Origin: Bacillota bacterium
Lineage (GTDB): Bacteria; Bacillota; Clostridia; Christensenellales; Borkfalkiaceae
Assembly (NCBI GenBank): GCA_003343765.1
Contig: QAKO01000111.1
Location: forward strand, 1-15,424
DNA length: 15,424 nt
Reading direction: 5' to 3'
A model generated the notes under the pieces. The model was given only the letters and a program-made list of their open reading frames with translations. It ran no database searches and had not been told where the DNA came from. The position numbers were made by a program, and so were the translations under genes. Positions within the stretch are counted from its first letter, which is position 1. Every line of letters begins with the position of its first letter. Below are positions 14,362-15,424 of the stretch, one piece after another.

Positions 14362-14415
14362 AAAAAAATCGGTCTGCCCGCAGCCCTAACCAAGGGCCGC
14401 CCGCGAGACCGATTT
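14362..14415 (-). terminator. Intrinsic terminator or attenuator between ftsL and ftsI
   Basis: A 10-bp outer stem AAATCGGTCT (14366-14375) with AGACCGATTT (14406-14415), an internal loop and an inner GCCCT/AGGGC stem. On the minus strand seven T follow, three of them paired in the stem if it is drawn fully. It begins 21 nt after the ftsL stop and ends at the ftsI ribosome site. No promoter is visible between it and ftsI, so ftsI to ftsW would depend on read-through. Confidence 0.85.
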
Positions 14416-14436
14416 CGTTCGTAAATCTTTCAGTTG

Positions 14437-15246
14437 TCAGTTGCGTACCATGCCGAGTTCTTCTTCCGCACGGCTGATGATCGACGAATCACTCGTAAGT
14501 TCCGCGATCTCGTCTTTCAGTGCCTGCGACTGCGTCATCACGGAATTCAGTTCCGCTTCCCGCGCCGCTATGCTTGAATCCAGATTGTTCAGCACGCTCG
14601 TATTGATAATGATCAGCGCCAGTACTACCGCCACGACGATCGCGTAAACACACATCAGCAGTTTCCCCTTCGCCGTCATCGAGTAGCCCTTTTTCTCTTC
14701 CTTGACAACACGCTGTTCGTCGCGGTACAGATCGCTCCGATACTGGATCGTCGTCATCGTCGGCGTCAGATCTTCGCTCACTTCCTCTGCATACGCGGCT
14801 GTCGGCTGCTCATATACCGGCTGTTCATATACAGGCGCTTCATACACAGGCGCTTGCGGTTCTGCCACCGCCGCACGATTGTTGATCGGCGAATCCGCAC
14901 GGAATATGTCTTCCGTTACCCGCTGATGCGCAAACTGCGGCACCTGCTGCTGTTCCTGCTCACGCTCCGGATACAGCATGGCGCGTGCATACGATTCAGG
15001 CGAATCGTATACCGGCTCCGCATAGTTCTCCTGTACGGGTGCTTCCCCCATGATCTCTTCCGCTTTTTTAAGATCAGGGTTGATCAGCTTTTTATAATTG
15101 TCCGATATGCGCGAATTAAAATTCAGAGCTTTCTGCTCTTCTGTCATTTCGGCAGGCTCCGCCCCGCCGCTCAGCTTTCCGTATGCTTTCAGCGAACTGT
15201 CCGTACGTTCATCCGTCCTTATCCTTTCCAAAACGCCCGTTGCCAT
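14437..15246 (-). CDS. ftsL: FtsL-like divisome protein with long cytoplasmic extension
   Basis: Small bitopic divisome protein, expected to bind FtsQ/DivIB and DivIC/FtsB and activate FtsW-FtsI. The C-terminal 80 residues are FtsL-like: basic K-G-K, membrane segment (about 196-215), then an extracellular coiled coil with heptad-like AAREAELNSVM and QALKDEIAEL, ending in AEEELGMV (about 259-266), the family's typical end. Position between rsmH and ftsI is the standard ftsL place. Odd: 269 residues against about 80-130 usual, owing to some 190 cytoplasmic residues rich in Glu, Pro, Gln and Tyr, with VYE(Q/A)P repeats at 132-148. Start choice: AAGGAG (15256-15261) lies 9 nt before ATG 15246 and touches the upstream in-frame ATG 15264, so 15246 is preferred. 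It starts 25 nt after rsmH. Sequence identity to FtsL is by pattern, not by a recognised domain in the extension. Confidence 0.85.
   Translation of the reverse strand: MATGVLERIRTDERTDSSLKAYGKLSGGAEPAEMTEEQKALNFNSRISDNYKKLINPDLKKAEEIMGEAPVQENYAEPVYDSPESYARAMLYPEREQEQQQVPQFAHQRVTEDIFRADSPINNRAAVAEPQAPVYEAPVYEQPVYEQPTAAYAEEVSEDLTPTMTTIQYRSDLYRDEQRVVKEEKKGYSMTAKGKLLMCVYAIVVAVVLALIIINTSVLNNLDSSIAAREAELNSVMTQSQALKDEIAELTSDSSIISRAEEELGMVRN
14803..14853 (-). repeat. In-frame 15-nt repeats coding VYE(Q/A)P in FtsL
   Basis: Three near-identical 15-nt units plus flanks code APVYEAPVYEQPVYEQP. On the plus strand the words CATATACCGGCTG, CATATACAGGCGC and CATACACAGGCGC recur. The unit keeps the frame if its copy number changes. 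Confidence 0.85.
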
Positions 15247-15271
15247 GTTGCCCTTCTCCTTCATTATATTC

Positions 15272-15424
15272 TCAAACTTTTTCCGCTATTCGCAATTTCG
15301 CACATTTGGATCGGGAGTTGTCCGCCAATTCCTCTTCCGTTGCCGTCAGCGGTTTTCTGGTAATGATTTCAATTTCTTTCTTCTTTCCGCACACGCACAC
15401 CGGCAAACTCTTGTCACAGATACA
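15272..15424 (-). CDS. rsmH: 16S rRNA m4C1402 methyltransferase RsmH (MraW), C-terminal end only
   Basis: The last 50 codons of a gene that enters from the right edge. The reading frame gives CICDKSLPVCVCGKKKEIEI, then ITRKPLTATEEELADNSRSK and CAKLRIAEKV with a TGA stop. The Cys-rich P-V-C-V-C-G, T-R-K-P-L and N-S-R-S-K-x-A-K-L-R motifs are the family's characteristic C-terminus. RsmH N4-methylates C1402 of 16S rRNA in the ribosomal decoding centre and is usually the second gene of dcw clusters, after mraZ. It lies 25 nt before ftsL. The catalytic SAM-binding domain is outside the window. Confidence 0.93.
   Translation of the reverse strand, partial: CICDKSLPVCVCGKKKEIEIITRKPLTATEEELADNSRSKCAKLRIAEKV

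Noticed and set aside
14307..14393. ftsI N-terminal extension starting at TTG 14393
   Set aside because: The TTG lies in the loop region of a terminator hairpin and the first codons would be the hairpin and T-run themselves.
15247..15264. ftsL start at ATG 15264
   Set aside because: No ribosome site precedes it, and the AAGGAG that follows it is ideally spaced for ATG 15246.
1..15424. CRISPR arrays, insertion sequences, tRNA, rRNA and riboswitches
   Set aside because: No regular spaced repeats, transposase-like frames, cloverleaf sequences or T-box/riboswitch consensus cores were seen on either strand.

Overview
The window is a division and cell-wall (dcw) cluster from a Gram-positive bacterium of the Bacillota (Firmicutes), most likely an anaerobic, gut-type member of the Clostridia. 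Evidence for this is the gene order rsmH, ftsL, ftsI, murE, mraY, murD, ftsW, murA, ftsQ/divIB, ftsA, ftsZ, a separate murC of the Bacillus type (EACEY motif), the presence of spoVG, and AAGGAGG-type ribosome sites. MurE carries the DNPR motif of meso-diaminopimelate ligases, so the peptidoglycan is probably meso-DAP type. The genus cannot be told from the sequence alone.

Almost everything lies on the minus strand and is read from right to left. Unit A enters from the right: the end of rsmH (15424-15272), an unusually long ftsL (15246-14437), then an intrinsic terminator (14415-14362), and right after it ftsI, murE, mraY, murD and ftsW with tight or overlapping junctions, ending in a terminator at the ftsW stop codon. 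Unit B is murA-ftsQ (7313-5153), with a second strong terminator upstream and its own terminator downstream. Unit C is ftsA-ftsZ (5019-2426), driven by a perfect-consensus promoter (TTGACA, 17 nt, TATAAT) that starts one base after the ftsQ terminator. It ends at a two-way terminator after ftsZ. On the left, spoVG (plus strand) converges on ftsZ across a 594-nt gap rich in hairpins, and is divergent from murC (minus strand), with AT-rich promoter DNA between them.

Together the genes make the cytoplasmic peptidoglycan precursor (MurA, MurC, MurD, MurE), load it on lipid (MraY), polymerise and cross-link it at the septum (FtsW, FtsI) and build the Z-ring and divisome (FtsZ, FtsA, FtsQ, FtsL). 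murB, murF and murG are not in the window. murG is absent from its common place between ftsW and murA.

No mobile element, CRISPR array, tRNA or rRNA is visible, and I see no wholly new system. The most notable points are: an FtsL with about 190 extra cytoplasmic residues carrying VYE(Q/A)P repeats, next to an FtsZ with a Q/P/Y-rich repeat linker; an FtsA whose nucleotide-binding motifs look degraded; a terminator directly before ftsI with no visible promoter after it; several non-ATG starts; and a candidate small RNA and hairpin array in the spoVG-ftsZ gap.
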